From assembly GCF_900217795.1 (NCBI RefSeq), contig NZ_OBMQ01000015.1, forward strand, positions 1 to 35,832: a stretch of DNA of 35,832 nt, given 5' to 3'. Origin of the DNA: Ureibacillus xyleni (lineage in GTDB: Bacteria; Bacillota; Bacilli; Bacillales_A; Planococcaceae). Under the pieces are notes generated by a model that was not told where the DNA came from, ran no database searches, and worked only from the letters and a program-made list of their open reading frames with translations. Each line of letters begins with the position of its first letter. Position 1 is the first letter of the stretch. Positions 16,158 through 24,473 of this stretch are shown here, one piece after another. The translations under genes and the position numbers were made by a program.

Positions 16158-16868
16158 ATGACAACTAAATTAAGAAATTCAGACCGTTTCTTAATTGCGT
16201 TTAATCGTATTAGTTTAACATTACGGGAAATTATTGGTGCAAAAGATTTTTTGCCTTTTTACCGGTTAGTAGATCAGGGCAAAAAGAAAAGTGCATTAGT
16301 CCGGAAATATGAGGATGATTTACGCTCGTTTGCAGATTTACGCAATGCTATCGTTCACCATCGTACGTCAGCGGAATATGTGATTGCTGAACCTCACACA
16401 AAAGTAGTAAGTCGAATTGAACACATTGATCTCGTATTAGCAAAGCCGAAATTAGTAGGACAAGTTTTTCAAAAGAAAGTGCTCTGTTTTCAAGTAAACG
16501 ATTCTCTAAAATATGTATTAAACGTAATCCGGCAGCGAAAGTTTACACAATTTCCTGTTTATGAAGGGCACGAATTTCGCGGACTTGTTACGACTGTAGG
16601 CATTACAAATTGGTTAGCAACGACAATTGCAGGTAACCAAATGCCAAAAAAAATGCCGACACTGTATGATATTTTGCATCATGAGAAAAATAGGGTAAAT
16701 TATAAGTTTGTTAGTAGATACATAACTATTTATGATGCTGAGGAGATATTTAAACAGGGAGTAGAGCGTGGGAAAAGGTTCGAGGCTTTATTAATCACTG
16801 AGCACGGCAAACCACAACAAAAACTTCTTGGCATTATAACACCAATTGACATAATGAAAGTGGATTAA
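16158..16868 (+). CDS. HEPN-like domain fused to a CBS pair
   Basis: A 236-residue soluble protein in two parts. Residues 1 to about 80 are helical and carry RNAIVH at 62-67, an exact Rx4H motif with the polar residue after Arg that is typical of HEPN-domain ribonucleases and RNA binders; DLRNAIVHHR reads like the HEPN active helix. Residues about 100-157 and 183-234 are two CBS repeats (FTQFPVYEGHEFRGLVTT, then FEALLITEHG and LLGIITPIDIMKV), which usually bind adenine nucleotides or cyclic dinucleotides. The HEPN part is my inference from the motif and helicity; annotation pipelines would probably call only CBS. AGGAAGAAGG precedes the ATG. Monocistronic. Confidence 0.8.
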   Translation: MTTKLRNSDRFLIAFNRISLTLREIIGAKDFLPFYRLVDQGKKKSALVRKYEDDLRSFADLRNAIVHHRTSAEYVIAEPHTKVVSRIEHIDLVLAKPKLVGQVFQKKVLCFQVNDSLKYVLNVIRQRKFTQFPVYEGHEFRGLVTTVGITNWLATTIAGNQMPKKMPTLYDILHHEKNRVNYKFVSRYITIYDAEEIFKQGVERGKRFEALLITEHGKPQQKLLGIITPIDIMKVD

Positions 16869-16874
16869 AGTTAG

Positions 16875-16904
16875 GTGGTAAAGCTATTTATATCGCTTTA
16901 CCAC
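16875..16904. terminator. Shared hairpin between convergent genes
   Basis: GTGGTAAAGC (16875-16884) pairs perfectly with GCTTTACCAC (16895-16904). It lies between the CBS gene and the DUF421 gene, covering the last codons of the latter. T-runs are poor on both sides, so it is a likely but imperfect terminator. Confidence 0.55.
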
Positions 16905-17604
16905 TATCATTTCGAAGGCTAATATAAATTGAGCCATTTTCAAGCACTTGAGCATAATAAACATCTTCAAGATTTTGTACCTTTTTCTTTCGAAGTTTAT
17001 TCATCACCCATTCTTCTGTTAGGCCAATTTCGTTTAAGTTTTCTGAAATAATTTTACCATTTGAAATAATTTCAGTTGGAACATAAGGGGGAATGGAGAC
17101 ATCAGCTTTCACATCCTGCCTTGTTGCTGAGTTGTGAGCAGGTTTCTTTAATACACTAAGTTGCCCATTCGTTTCAAAAATAGCATAATGAACCTCATCT
17201 AATGAGAAAATATTTTGTTCTCTTAATAACATCCCTAGTTCATCTACATGAAGGCGGGACTTCTTCAAAGCGTTATCCATAATTACACCATTTTTAATTA
17301 AGATCATCGGTTTATCATCTAGTAAAACGCGTAACTTTTTTGAACGTAATGTAATAAAACTCACAAGTAATGTTAAAAAAGACCACCAGACTAACCCCGT
17401 CACTCCATCCCAATAGGCTCCATCTGCTTTTGAGGAAATTTCTGCAGCAATAGAACCGAAAGTAATGCCAGTAGCGTAATGGAAAAAGGTAAATTGGCTA
17501 ACTTGTTTTTTTCCTATAATTCGGGCGAGTATTAAGATTGCTGTGAAGGCAATGGTTGTTCTAATAATCATCTCAGTAAAGTGGATATTCGTGAAATCCT
17601 CCAT
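16888..17604 (-). CDS. DUF421 family membrane protein (YetF-like)
   Basis: A 238-residue DUF421 protein. Three N-terminal membrane segments (about 11-30, 38-56, 67-87) are followed by a cytosolic domain. Family signatures: RTTIAFTAILILARIIGKKQ, GITFGSIAAE, LLDDKPMILIKNG (94-106), RLHVDELGMLLREQNIFSLDEV (in part) and the C-terminal YYAQVLENGSIYIS. The function of the family is unknown; YetF/YrbG/YdfS-type proteins are common in Bacillales and some affect spore germination. AAAGGAGC lies 9 nt before the ATG and directly touches a hairpin (17616-17645). Confidence 0.92.
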   Translation of the reverse strand: MEDFTNIHFTEMIIRTTIAFTAILILARIIGKKQVSQFTFFHYATGITFGSIAAEISSKADGAYWDGVTGLVWWSFLTLLVSFITLRSKKLRVLLDDKPMILIKNGVIMDNALKKSRLHVDELGMLLREQNIFSLDEVHYAIFETNGQLSVLKKPAHNSATRQDVKADVSIPPYVPTEIISNGKIISENLNEIGLTEEWVMNKLRKKKVQNLEDVYYAQVLENGSIYISLRNDSGKAI

Positions 17605-17615
17605 GTTGAAAGCTC

Positions 17616-17645
17616 CTTTCGTTCATTTATTAGCATGAACGAAAG
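17616..17645 (-). promoter_or_regulatory. Hairpin abutting the ribosome site of the DUF421 gene
   Basis: On the minus strand CTTTCGTTCAT and ATGAACGAAAG form a perfect 11-bp stem with an 8-nt loop. The last four stem bases (AAAG) are the first bases of the AAAGGAGC ribosome site, so folding would partly hide it. No T-run follows, so it is not a terminator of the upstream gene, which has its own. Confidence 0.5.
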
Positions 17646-17667
17646 AAAAATTAGTATACAAAAGAAA

Positions 17668-17700
17668 AAGAAGTATCACAAGATAAGATACTTCTTTTAA
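17668..17700 (-). terminator. Terminator of the stress-protein gene
   Basis: On the minus strand AAGAAGTATC (17696-17687) pairs with GATACTTCTT (17677-17668), followed by TTTCTTTTG. It starts 13 nt after the stop of the gene at 17710-18387. Confidence 0.9.
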
Positions 17701-17709
17701 TTCCAAGTA

Positions 17710-18387
17710 CTAATGGATTGGGCTTAATATTGAATGAATGAGATGAGGATTACTTACGAAACCTTCTTTAATCGCTACTTCATTCATTTTGTTTTCATAG
17801 GAAAATTTAAAAATACCATTATCAAAATCTGTCCCAATTTCTTTAAAAAATATTCCTTCTAAATATTCAACCTTAGGACAAGTGAATACGATTTTGTAGT
17901 TCTCTTCATCACGGATTACATAAGCGCGGACACCTTTTTCAAAAGTCCCATACTCTTCTTCTTCTATTGGTCGTTTCACTGCAACAATATGAAAATCTGC
18001 AAACGGAACCTCTTTAAGTAATACATTTAAAAATGAACCCTTTGTTATTTCTTCCCATCTACTTTGCGCACTTTGTCCAACTATTATTTGCGTAATTCCA
18101 TATTTTTTAGCCACATCAGCCACAACTTTTTGAATAGGTCGTTTTTCATTATCACAAATAATAAATTTTTCAACTTGTAATTCATCGGCTAATTGCGTCC
18201 ATCGTTCAATATACCCTGACTTCTCTGCATCAAAATTATCGATTGGCTTTGAGTCAACAGTTAGTATATAGAGTGGACAATCCAATAATGTTGCAAGCTT
18301 ATGTCCACGACGAATAAGTCGTTCACCATTAAGTCCGTAATATACACAAACTAAAATACTCTCATCCAATCTCTTTATACGATTCAT
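17710..18387 (-). CDS. KdpD-like universal stress (UspA) domain protein
   Basis: A 225-residue cytosolic protein. Residues about 9-137 match the UspA-type domain that follows the sensor region in KdpD: ESILVCVYYGLNGERLIRRG at the start, then ADELQVEKFII, RPIQKVVADVAKKYGITQII and the nucleotide-loop variant VGQSAQSRWEEITKGS (103-118). It lacks KdpD's N-terminal sensor, membrane and kinase domains and is complete as a stand-alone protein. The remaining 85 residues (141-225) are not recognised. It is divergent from mrpA, so a role in sensing potassium, sodium or potential changes linked to the Mrp antiporter is plausible but inferred. AGAGGAGC precedes the ATG. Confidence 0.8.
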   Translation of the reverse strand: MNRIKRLDESILVCVYYGLNGERLIRRGHKLATLLDCPLYILTVDSKPIDNFDAEKSGYIERWTQLADELQVEKFIICDNEKRPIQKVVADVAKKYGITQIIVGQSAQSRWEEITKGSFLNVLLKEVPFADFHIVAVKRPIEEEEYGTFEKGVRAYVIRDEENYKIVFTCPKVEYLEGIFFKEIGTDFDNGIFKFSYENKMNEVAIKEGFVSNPHLIHSILSPIH

Positions 18388-18704
18388 CGTAGTCTGCTCC
18401 TCTTAAAATTAGTTCAATATACCAAAATAATAATGATAAATGAGAAAAATAACGTTTGAGTAAGAAAATAGGAATGCGAATTAAGTGCATCTGAGTAATT
18501 CTTATTGTATACTTTTATTTGTAGAAATTATTATTATTTTAGTACATTTAACAAAAATATTACAACTTCGGAAGTTAGCACCTGTTTAAATTGATTTGCT
18601 TCTCTATATGACACAATATTATGATGTTCTACCCTTCATAAGTCAAGGGATTGAGGTAAATTTAAAAATAGGGGCTTTTACGAAAATTAGGAGGTCAGTA
18701 GATT
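18388..18704. other. Divergent intergenic region between the stress-protein gene and mrpA
   Basis: These 317 nt must hold the promoters for both directions. I see very AT-rich DNA, a small hairpin CCCTT/AAGGG near 18631-18650, and the mrpA ribosome site TTAGGAGGT at 18688-18695. I found no convincing -35/-10 pair and no riboswitch that I can name. Confidence 0.5.
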
Positions 18705-21113
18705 GTGACATTTGAGCTTGCCATTATCCTGTTACCTTTTATTGTAGCAGCATGCATTCCTATTTTTTATAGGCGACTACCCAAAAAGGCTATTGGTTGG
18801 GTTGTTTTAATGGTTCCTTTGAGTTTGTTCCTTTTATTAACTACATATATCCCTCGAATTGCGAAAGGCCAAACATTTTCCAATTATTATGAGTGGATCC
18901 CCTCATTCAATATAAATTTCACAACATATCTCGATGGTTTAAGTTTAATATTCAGCCTACTTATTACAGGTGTTGGTAGTTTAGTAATTTTATATTCCAT
19001 CTTTTATCTATCAAAAAAAGAGTCGTTGCACCATTTTTATTGTTATTTACTTTTATTTATGGGTGCAATGCTAGGTGTTGTTTTTTCAGACCATTTATTA
19101 GTTTTATATACATTTTGGGAGTTAACGAGTGTTTCATCGTTTCTACTCATTGCTTTTTGGCATCATCGTAAAGCTTCACGAGCAGGAGCAAGGAAATCTA
19201 TGACCATTACTGTCTCAGGCGGTATTGCAATGTTAGTGGGGTTCCTAATGCTTTATTCAATGAGCGAAACGTTTAGTATACGAGAAATCATTTCAAACAT
19301 TGATGTAATTAGTGAGCAATCATTGTTTATTCCAGCACTTGTATTAATACTTTTGGGAGCATTTACAAAGTCTGCACAGTTTCCCTTTCACATTTGGCTT
19401 CCAGATGCAATGGAAGCGCCAACACCGGTTAGTGCCTATTTACATTCAGCTACAATGGTAAAGGCAGGTATATACTTAGTAGCCCGATTCACTCCGATAT
19501 TTGGAGGCGAGATGATTTGGTTCTGGGCAGTCACAGGCGTTGGATTGTTGACACTATTTTGGGGTTCATTTAATGCGGTGAAGCAAGTCGATTTAAAAGC
19601 TTTACTGGCCTTTTCAACAGTTAGTCAACTAGGACTTATTATGAGTTTGCTTGGGTTAGGGTCTATAGCGGTTTATTTGGGCTATAGTAAAGATTCAATC
19701 ATTTATACGCAAGCAGCATTTGCAGCACTTTTCCATTTAATTAACCATTCGACCTTTAAAGGTGCACTGTTTATGATGGTAGGAATCGTAGACCATGAAA
19801 TTGGAACGCGAGACATTCGCCGCCTTGGTGGGTTAATGCCAATTTTACCCTTTACGTTTACTGTTGCATTAATCGGGAGTTTATCTATGGCTGGGATGCC
19901 CCCATTCAATGGTTTTTTAAGTAAAGAAATGTTTTTTGCAGCTACATTAAAGATTACACAGTTGGATGTGTTTTCGATTGATACTATCGGAGTCTTAATA
20001 CCTGTAGTTGCTTGGGTAGCAAGTATATTCACTTTTGTTTATTGCTTAATCATCGTAGGAAAAACATTCTTTGGGAAAATTAAGCCAGATATTTTAGAAA
20101 AGAATCCTCACGAAGCTCCAATTGGTATGTTAATATCTCCGTTTATCCTTATTGGACTTGTAGTAGGTATTTTCATCTTCCCAAATCTTTTAGGTCATTA
20201 TATTTTACAACCAGCAATGGCTGGTATTTATCCAACATTCCCTTCAACTGAGGAATTAACTCCGCATATTTCAGCTTGGCACGGATTTAATATGGAATTA
20301 TGGATGACGATTGGGGTTGTAATTTTAGGGATTACATTATATTTCTTACTAAAACGTTGGAAGCCGATTTATCGATGGATTCCACAACGATTAACTTTAA
20401 ATTCATTATACGAAACAGTAATTAGCTTTAGTGAAAACGTTTCAGAGAGTTTAACAAAGCGATATATGAATGGCAATTTAACTCACTACTTTTCTTATAT
20501 TTATATGGTGTTTGTCATTGTTGTTGCGGGCGTCTTTTTCTTAACGAATTCTTTTGAATGGAGTTTGGTGAATAATTCAAGTGTTGAAAGCTTTGAATTA
20601 ATTTTAGTGTTTGTTGTCATTTTCGCAGCAGTAGCAATACTTTTTACAACATCACGCATTGCCTCCGTGTTATTAAATGGGGTGCTTGGCTATTCTGTTG
20701 CATTTTTCTTCGTTATTTTCCGCGCACCGGATTTAGCCTTAACACAGCTTGTAGTTGAATCGGTTACAACGGCACTATTTCTAATTTGTTTTAAATTTTT
20801 ACCAGACCTCACTCCAGAGCGAACATCAAAACGAGTGAAAGTTTCAAATGGGGTTATCTCAATTCTTGTAGGTGCAACGGTTACAATTGTCGGTTTAGCC
20901 GTTGTAAACTATGAAAAATTTGAAACAATTTCAACTTATTTTGAAGATGCCTACAATTTAGCTGGTGGGAAAAATATCGTAAATACCATTTTAGGAGACT
21001 TCCGTGCGTTCGATACGATGTTAGAAGTGGTCGTTCTCTTTATAGCGGGCTTAGGGGTTTACACAATCATTAAGCTAAAAGCGAAAAAGGGGGATGCCGA
21101 TATTGAAAATTAA
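18705..21113 (+). CDS. mrpA: Mrp Na+/H+ antiporter subunit A
   Basis: An 802-residue membrane protein, essentially the length of B. subtilis MrpA (801). It is the largest subunit of the multisubunit cation/proton antiporter and related to the NuoL proton-channel subunit of complex I. Conserved charged membrane residues are visible: Glu139 in YTFWELTSVSSF, Lys222 in AFTKSAQFPFH, and Lys253 in LHSATMVKAG. The C-terminal part (about 620-790) is the MrpB-like extension normal for MrpA. It starts with GTG, preceded by AGGAGGT at optimal spacing. First gene of mrpABCDEFG; all junctions overlap or nearly so. Confidence 0.97.
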   Translation: MTFELAIILLPFIVAACIPIFYRRLPKKAIGWVVLMVPLSLFLLLTTYIPRIAKGQTFSNYYEWIPSFNINFTTYLDGLSLIFSLLITGVGSLVILYSIFYLSKKESLHHFYCYLLLFMGAMLGVVFSDHLLVLYTFWELTSVSSFLLIAFWHHRKASRAGARKSMTITVSGGIAMLVGFLMLYSMSETFSIREIISNIDVISEQSLFIPALVLILLGAFTKSAQFPFHIWLPDAMEAPTPVSAYLHSATMVKAGIYLVARFTPIFGGEMIWFWAVTGVGLLTLFWGSFNAVKQVDLKALLAFSTVSQLGLIMSLLGLGSIAVYLGYSKDSIIYTQAAFAALFHLINHSTFKGALFMMVGIVDHEIGTRDIRRLGGLMPILPFTFTVALIGSLSMAGMPPFNGFLSKEMFFAATLKITQLDVFSIDTIGVLIPVVAWVASIFTFVYCLIIVGKTFFGKIKPDILEKNPHEAPIGMLISPFILIGLVVGIFIFPNLLGHYILQPAMAGIYPTFPSTEELTPHISAWHGFNMELWMTIGVVILGITLYFLLKRWKPIYRWIPQRLTLNSLYETVISFSENVSESLTKRYMNGNLTHYFSYIYMVFVIVVAGVFFLTNSFEWSLVNNSSVESFELILVFVVIFAAVAILFTTSRIASVLLNGVLGYSVAFFFVIFRAPDLALTQLVVESVTTALFLICFKFLPDLTPERTSKRVKVSNGVISILVGATVTIVGLAVVNYEKFETISTYFEDAYNLAGGKNIVNTILGDFRAFDTMLEVVVLFIAGLGVYTIIKLKAKKGDADIEN

Positions 21114-21525
21114 TGATGTTATTTTACGAACAGTCGTTAAAGGTGTCGTATTTATTATTTTAACATTGGGTGTCTATTTATTCTTTTCAGGGCATAACGC
21201 ACCTGGTGGAGGATTCATAGGAGGGCTTGTATTAGGTTCAGGTATTGTACTTCTCTACATCACTTATGATCTTGAAACGGTTCATAAAAAAATGCCCTTC
21301 GATTTTAAAAAGGTAGCTGCATTCGGGGTTCTTTTAGCAACAGGCTCTGCAATAGGCTCTTTATACTTTAACGCTCCATTCCTTTCTCAAACGGATGGAT
21401 ATTTCAATATTCCTATCTTAGGAGAAAAGCATTTAACAACAGTTACAATTTTCGAAGCAGGTGTCGCCTTAACTGTTATAGGAACGCTTGTGACGATTAT
21501 CTTAAGCATAAGTGAGGATGAATAG
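21103..21525 (+). CDS. mrpB: Mrp Na+/H+ antiporter subunit B
   Basis: A 140-residue membrane subunit with four predicted helices. The signature SGHNAPGGGFIGGL is at residues 29-42. I choose TTG 21103 as start: the ribosome site AAAAAGGGGG ends at 21093 and abuts the ATG at 21094 with no spacer, while TTG gives 9 nt, and MKINDVILRT aligns with known MrpB N-termini. The start lies 11 nt inside mrpA. It is part of the antiporter complex membrane sector. Confidence 0.94.
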   Translation: MKINDVILRTVVKGVVFIILTLGVYLFFSGHNAPGGGFIGGLVLGSGIVLLYITYDLETVHKKMPFDFKKVAAFGVLLATGSAIGSLYFNAPFLSQTDGYFNIPILGEKHLTTVTIFEAGVALTVIGTLVTIILSISEDE

Positions 21526-21526
21526 T

Positions 21527-21865
21527 ATGGAATCTTTAATTGTCATATTAGTTGGAATACTTGTTTCAGTTGGAACCTACTTAGTCCTCTCTCGACATAT
21601 GATTCGTGTCATTGTAGGAACCGCTATTTTATCCCATGCAGTGCACTTATTAATATTAGCTATGGGCGGATTAAAAAAAGGGGTTGTGCCGCTTCTTGGT
21701 CAATCAGAGGACGGTTTTACAGATGCTTTGCCACAAGCACTAATATTAACTGCCATTGTTATCAGTTTTGCTACAACCGCATTCCTTCTTGTATTAGCTT
21801 ATCGAACGTATAAGACGAACGGAACTGCTGATTTTCGTGAATTGAGGGGTATTTCAGATGAATAA
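21527..21865 (+). CDS. mrpC: Mrp Na+/H+ antiporter subunit C
   Basis: A 112-residue subunit homologous to NuoK of complex I, with three membrane helices. Conserved text: VGTYLVLSRHMIRVIVG and DALPQALILTAIVISFATTA (66-85). The ATG at 21527 has GAGG 9 nt upstream and gives MESLIVILVG, matching the usual MrpC N-terminus; earlier in-frame starts (GTG 21512, ATG 21518) lie in or before that ribosome site. It follows mrpB by 1 nt. Confidence 0.94.
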   Translation: MESLIVILVGILVSVGTYLVLSRHMIRVIVGTAILSHAVHLLILAMGGLKKGVVPLLGQSEDGFTDALPQALILTAIVISFATTAFLLVLAYRTYKTNGTADFRELRGISDE

Positions 21866-23336
21866 TTTAATTGTACTACCTCTAATCATCCCAATTATTA
21901 CAGGGGTTATTCTCGTATTTTTGCGACATTCAATTATGCTACAACGTGTGATTAGTACGATTACTATGATTACAGTTAGTATCATGAGCTTTATATTATT
22001 AGAAATTGTTGAATCGGAAGGAATTATTCGGTTAGACTTTAGCGGCTGGCTACCCCCATTCGGCATTTTATTTGTTGCGGATTCATTTGCCATGCTTCTT
22101 GTTTTAACAGCAAGTATTGTGACGACAATTTGTTTGTTATATGCCTTTTCGACAATTGGAAAACAAATCGAAACGATGTTTTTTTACCCGTTTATCTTGT
22201 TTTTAATTGCAGGAGTTAATGGCTCGTTTTTAACAGGGGATATTTTCAACTTATTTGTTTGTTTTGAAGTGATGTTACTCTCCTCATATGTACTAGTGGC
22301 TATCGGTGGAAAAAAGGTTCAACTTCGAGAGTCTTTAAAGTATGTATTAATTAACGTAGTTGCATCATGGATGTTCTTAGTTGCACTTGCTTTTCTTTAT
22401 GGGACGGTCAAAACATTAAATATGGCCCATATTGCACAACGCGTTGCTGAAGTAGGTCAAGAACCACTACTAACGACAGTAGCAGTTTTATTTCTACTTG
22501 TATTTAGCTTGAAAGCGGGCTTACTGTTATTCTTTTGGCTACCAGGTTCTTATAGTGTGCCACCAGCTGCAGTACAGGCTTTATTTGCTGCATTATTAAC
22601 AAAGGTAGGAATCTATGCATTAATCCGCACATTTACACTGATGTTCCCTTTAAATCAAGATATTACTCATACATTAATTGGCGTTATGGCTGGAATTACA
22701 ATTATTGCTGGTTGTATGGGGGCATTGGCTGGTAGAGATGTATATACCATTGGAACTTACAATGTCATTATTGGTGTTGGATTCATCTTAATTGGTTTAG
22801 CAGTCGGAACAGAAGCTGCCATTACTGGTGCTATTTATTACTTAATACACGACATAGTTGCTAAAGCGTTATTATTTTTAATCATTGGAATGATGGTTTA
22901 TTTAACAGGAGAATCCGTAATTAAAAACATGAGTGGATTGATTCGTAATTATCCTCTATTTGGGTGGATTTATTTTATTGTCCTGCTTGCCTTAACGGGA
23001 GTCCCACCTCTAAGTGGATTTGTAGGGAAAATTTTAATTGGTCAAGGTGCGATAGAGGCTGAATCTTACATATTACTAGCGATTGGTTTTGCTTCAAGTA
23101 TTATTGTTTTATACTCATTGTTAAGAATTTTCCTAGCATCATTCTTCGGTGAAACAACAATTAGTTTTGAAGATCGAAAACCCATTCCAAAGGGTGCTTA
23201 TGGATCTTTTATTTTCCTAGCAGTAACGATTGTATTTATTGGAGTTGGAGCAGAGTCATTGTCAGTTTATGTAAAGGATGCTGTAAATACATTAATGAAT
23301 CCATCTGTCTACATTGATGCAATTTTAAAGGGGTGA
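21858..23336 (+). CDS. mrpD: Mrp Na+/H+ antiporter subunit D
   Basis: A 492-residue NuoN/M-like subunit thought to carry ion translocation with MrpA. The key membrane residues occupy the positions known as important in alkaliphile Bacillus MrpD: Glu137 in LFVCFEVMLLSS and Lys219 in VFSLKAGLLLFFWLPG. TKVGIYALIR and the central LIHDIVAKALLF are also typical. GAGGGGTATTTCAG precedes the ATG, which lies 8 nt inside mrpC. Confidence 0.97.
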   Translation: MNNLIVLPLIIPIITGVILVFLRHSIMLQRVISTITMITVSIMSFILLEIVESEGIIRLDFSGWLPPFGILFVADSFAMLLVLTASIVTTICLLYAFSTIGKQIETMFFYPFILFLIAGVNGSFLTGDIFNLFVCFEVMLLSSYVLVAIGGKKVQLRESLKYVLINVVASWMFLVALAFLYGTVKTLNMAHIAQRVAEVGQEPLLTTVAVLFLLVFSLKAGLLLFFWLPGSYSVPPAAVQALFAALLTKVGIYALIRTFTLMFPLNQDITHTLIGVMAGITIIAGCMGALAGRDVYTIGTYNVIIGVGFILIGLAVGTEAAITGAIYYLIHDIVAKALLFLIIGMMVYLTGESVIKNMSGLIRNYPLFGWIYFIVLLALTGVPPLSGFVGKILIGQGAIEAESYILLAIGFASSIIVLYSLLRIFLASFFGETTISFEDRKPIPKGAYGSFIFLAVTIVFIGVGAESLSVYVKDAVNTLMNPSVYIDAILKG

Positions 23337-23341
23337 GTGGG

Positions 23342-23824
23342 TTGTTTGGTCAATTTTTATTAAATTTATTTATTGCCTTATTGTGGCTATTATTAGTTGA
23401 TGCTCCTACTCCAGAAATTACAACTTTCTTTAGCGGGTTTGTAGTAGGGATTGGTATTTTATATGTGATGCATCGTTTCTTTGGTACAAGGTTTTATTTA
23501 AAACGAGTAATGAAATTAGTCAATTTAATTTTGTTATTTATTAAAGAGATTTTAATTTCAAGTTTTTCGGTCATGAAACAAATCATTACACCAAAATTAA
23601 ATATTACACCAGGTATATTCACTTATAAAACGAACTTAGAAGGTGAATGGGAAGTAACAGCATTAGCACTGTTGTTAACACTCACTCCGGGCTCTGTTGT
23701 TATGGAAGTGTCAGAAGAAGGGGACGTTTTTTATATTCATGCTATGGATATTGAACAATCGAAAGAAGAGGTAATACGATCAATCGGTAAATTTGAAAAA
23801 GCAATTATGGAGGTGACACGATAA
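23342..23824 (+). CDS. mrpE: Mrp Na+/H+ antiporter subunit E
   Basis: A 160-residue subunit with two or three N-terminal helices and a soluble tail. Family text: FLLNLFIALLWLL, LFIKEILISSF, ITPGIFTYKTNL and ALLLTLTPGSVVMEV, ending in FEKAIMEVTR. The TTG at 23342 is preferred over GTG 23333: AAAGGGGTGAG lies 6 nt upstream and the resulting MFGQFLLNL matches MrpE N-termini. It starts 5 nt after the mrpD stop. Confidence 0.93.
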   Translation: MFGQFLLNLFIALLWLLLVDAPTPEITTFFSGFVVGIGILYVMHRFFGTRFYLKRVMKLVNLILLFIKEILISSFSVMKQIITPKLNITPGIFTYKTNLEGEWEVTALALLLTLTPGSVVMEVSEEGDVFYIHAMDIEQSKEEVIRSIGKFEKAIMEVTR

Positions 23825-24108
23825 TGAAAGAAACAATTTTGTTAATTGCATTAACCTTATTTATGGTAGCAATCGCCATACTTTTATATCGTGTCATTAT
23901 GGGACCTTCTATGCCAGATCGCGCCATTGCGTTAGATACGATTGGCGTCAACTTAATTTCTGCAATCGCCATTGTTTCAATACTTTTGAAAACGAAAGCT
24001 TTTTTAGAGGCAATATTAATCCTAGGTATTTTAGCTTTTATCGGAACAATTGCCTTTTCGAAGTATATCGAAAGGGGTGTTATTGTTGAGCGTAAAGGAG
24101 ACTCTTGA
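23824..24108 (+). CDS. mrpF: Mrp Na+/H+ antiporter subunit F
   Basis: A 94-residue subunit with three helices. The conserved MGPSMPDRAIALDTIGVNL block at 26-44 includes the buried Pro-Asp-Arg. GGAGGTGACACGATA precedes the ATG, which overlaps the mrpE stop by one base (TAATG). Essential small subunit of the Mrp complex in known systems. Confidence 0.95.
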   Translation: MKETILLIALTLFMVAIAILLYRVIMGPSMPDRAIALDTIGVNLISAIAIVSILLKTKAFLEAILILGILAFIGTIAFSKYIERGVIVERKGDS

Positions 24109-24457
24109 ATGGGCAGCGATACTACTTATTCTACTAGGGGGCATTATAAGTGTAATTAGTGCATTGGGGTTAATCCGTTTACCGGATGTATACACACGTT
24201 CCCATGCTGCCTCAAAAAGTTCTACGTTAGCAGTATTAGTTTGTTTGACAGGTGCTTTTATTTACTTCTGGTTCCATGATGGGTATGTAAGCATCCGATT
24301 AATATTAGGGATAATCTTCGTGTTTATTACAGCGCCTGTTGCTGGGCATTTAATCTGTCGCGCGGCCTATCGATCCCGAGTACCATTAGCAGAAGGTTCA
24401 GGAGAGGACGAGTTAAAACCATTATTGTTTGCGAATGAAGATAAACCAGATTTATAG
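24086..24457 (+). CDS. mrpG: Mrp Na+/H+ antiporter subunit G
   Basis: A 123-residue subunit with three helices. The family block RLPDVYTRSHAASKSST is at 31-47 and TAPVAGHLICRAAYR near 91-105. TTG 24086 is chosen because AAAGGGG lies 9 nt upstream and the length then equals that of B. subtilis MrpG (124); longer in-frame TTG/GTG starts have no ribosome site. It overlaps mrpF by 23 nt. Last gene of the operon. Confidence 0.93.
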   Translation: MSVKETLEWAAILLILLGGIISVISALGLIRLPDVYTRSHAASKSSTLAVLVCLTGAFIYFWFHDGYVSIRLILGIIFVFITAPVAGHLICRAAYRSRVPLAEGSGEDELKPLLFANEDKPDL

Positions 24458-24473
24458 GCAGATAATTAATAAG

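Noticed and set aside
16158..16868. HEPN-CBS gene as half of a HEPN-MNT toxin-antitoxin pair
   Set aside because: No MNT nucleotidyltransferase is adjacent; the neighbours are a terminator on one side and a convergent DUF421 gene on the other.
18388..18704. Sodium or other riboswitch upstream of mrpA
   Set aside because: No conserved core that I can recognise; only a 5-bp hairpin and AT-rich DNA are visible.
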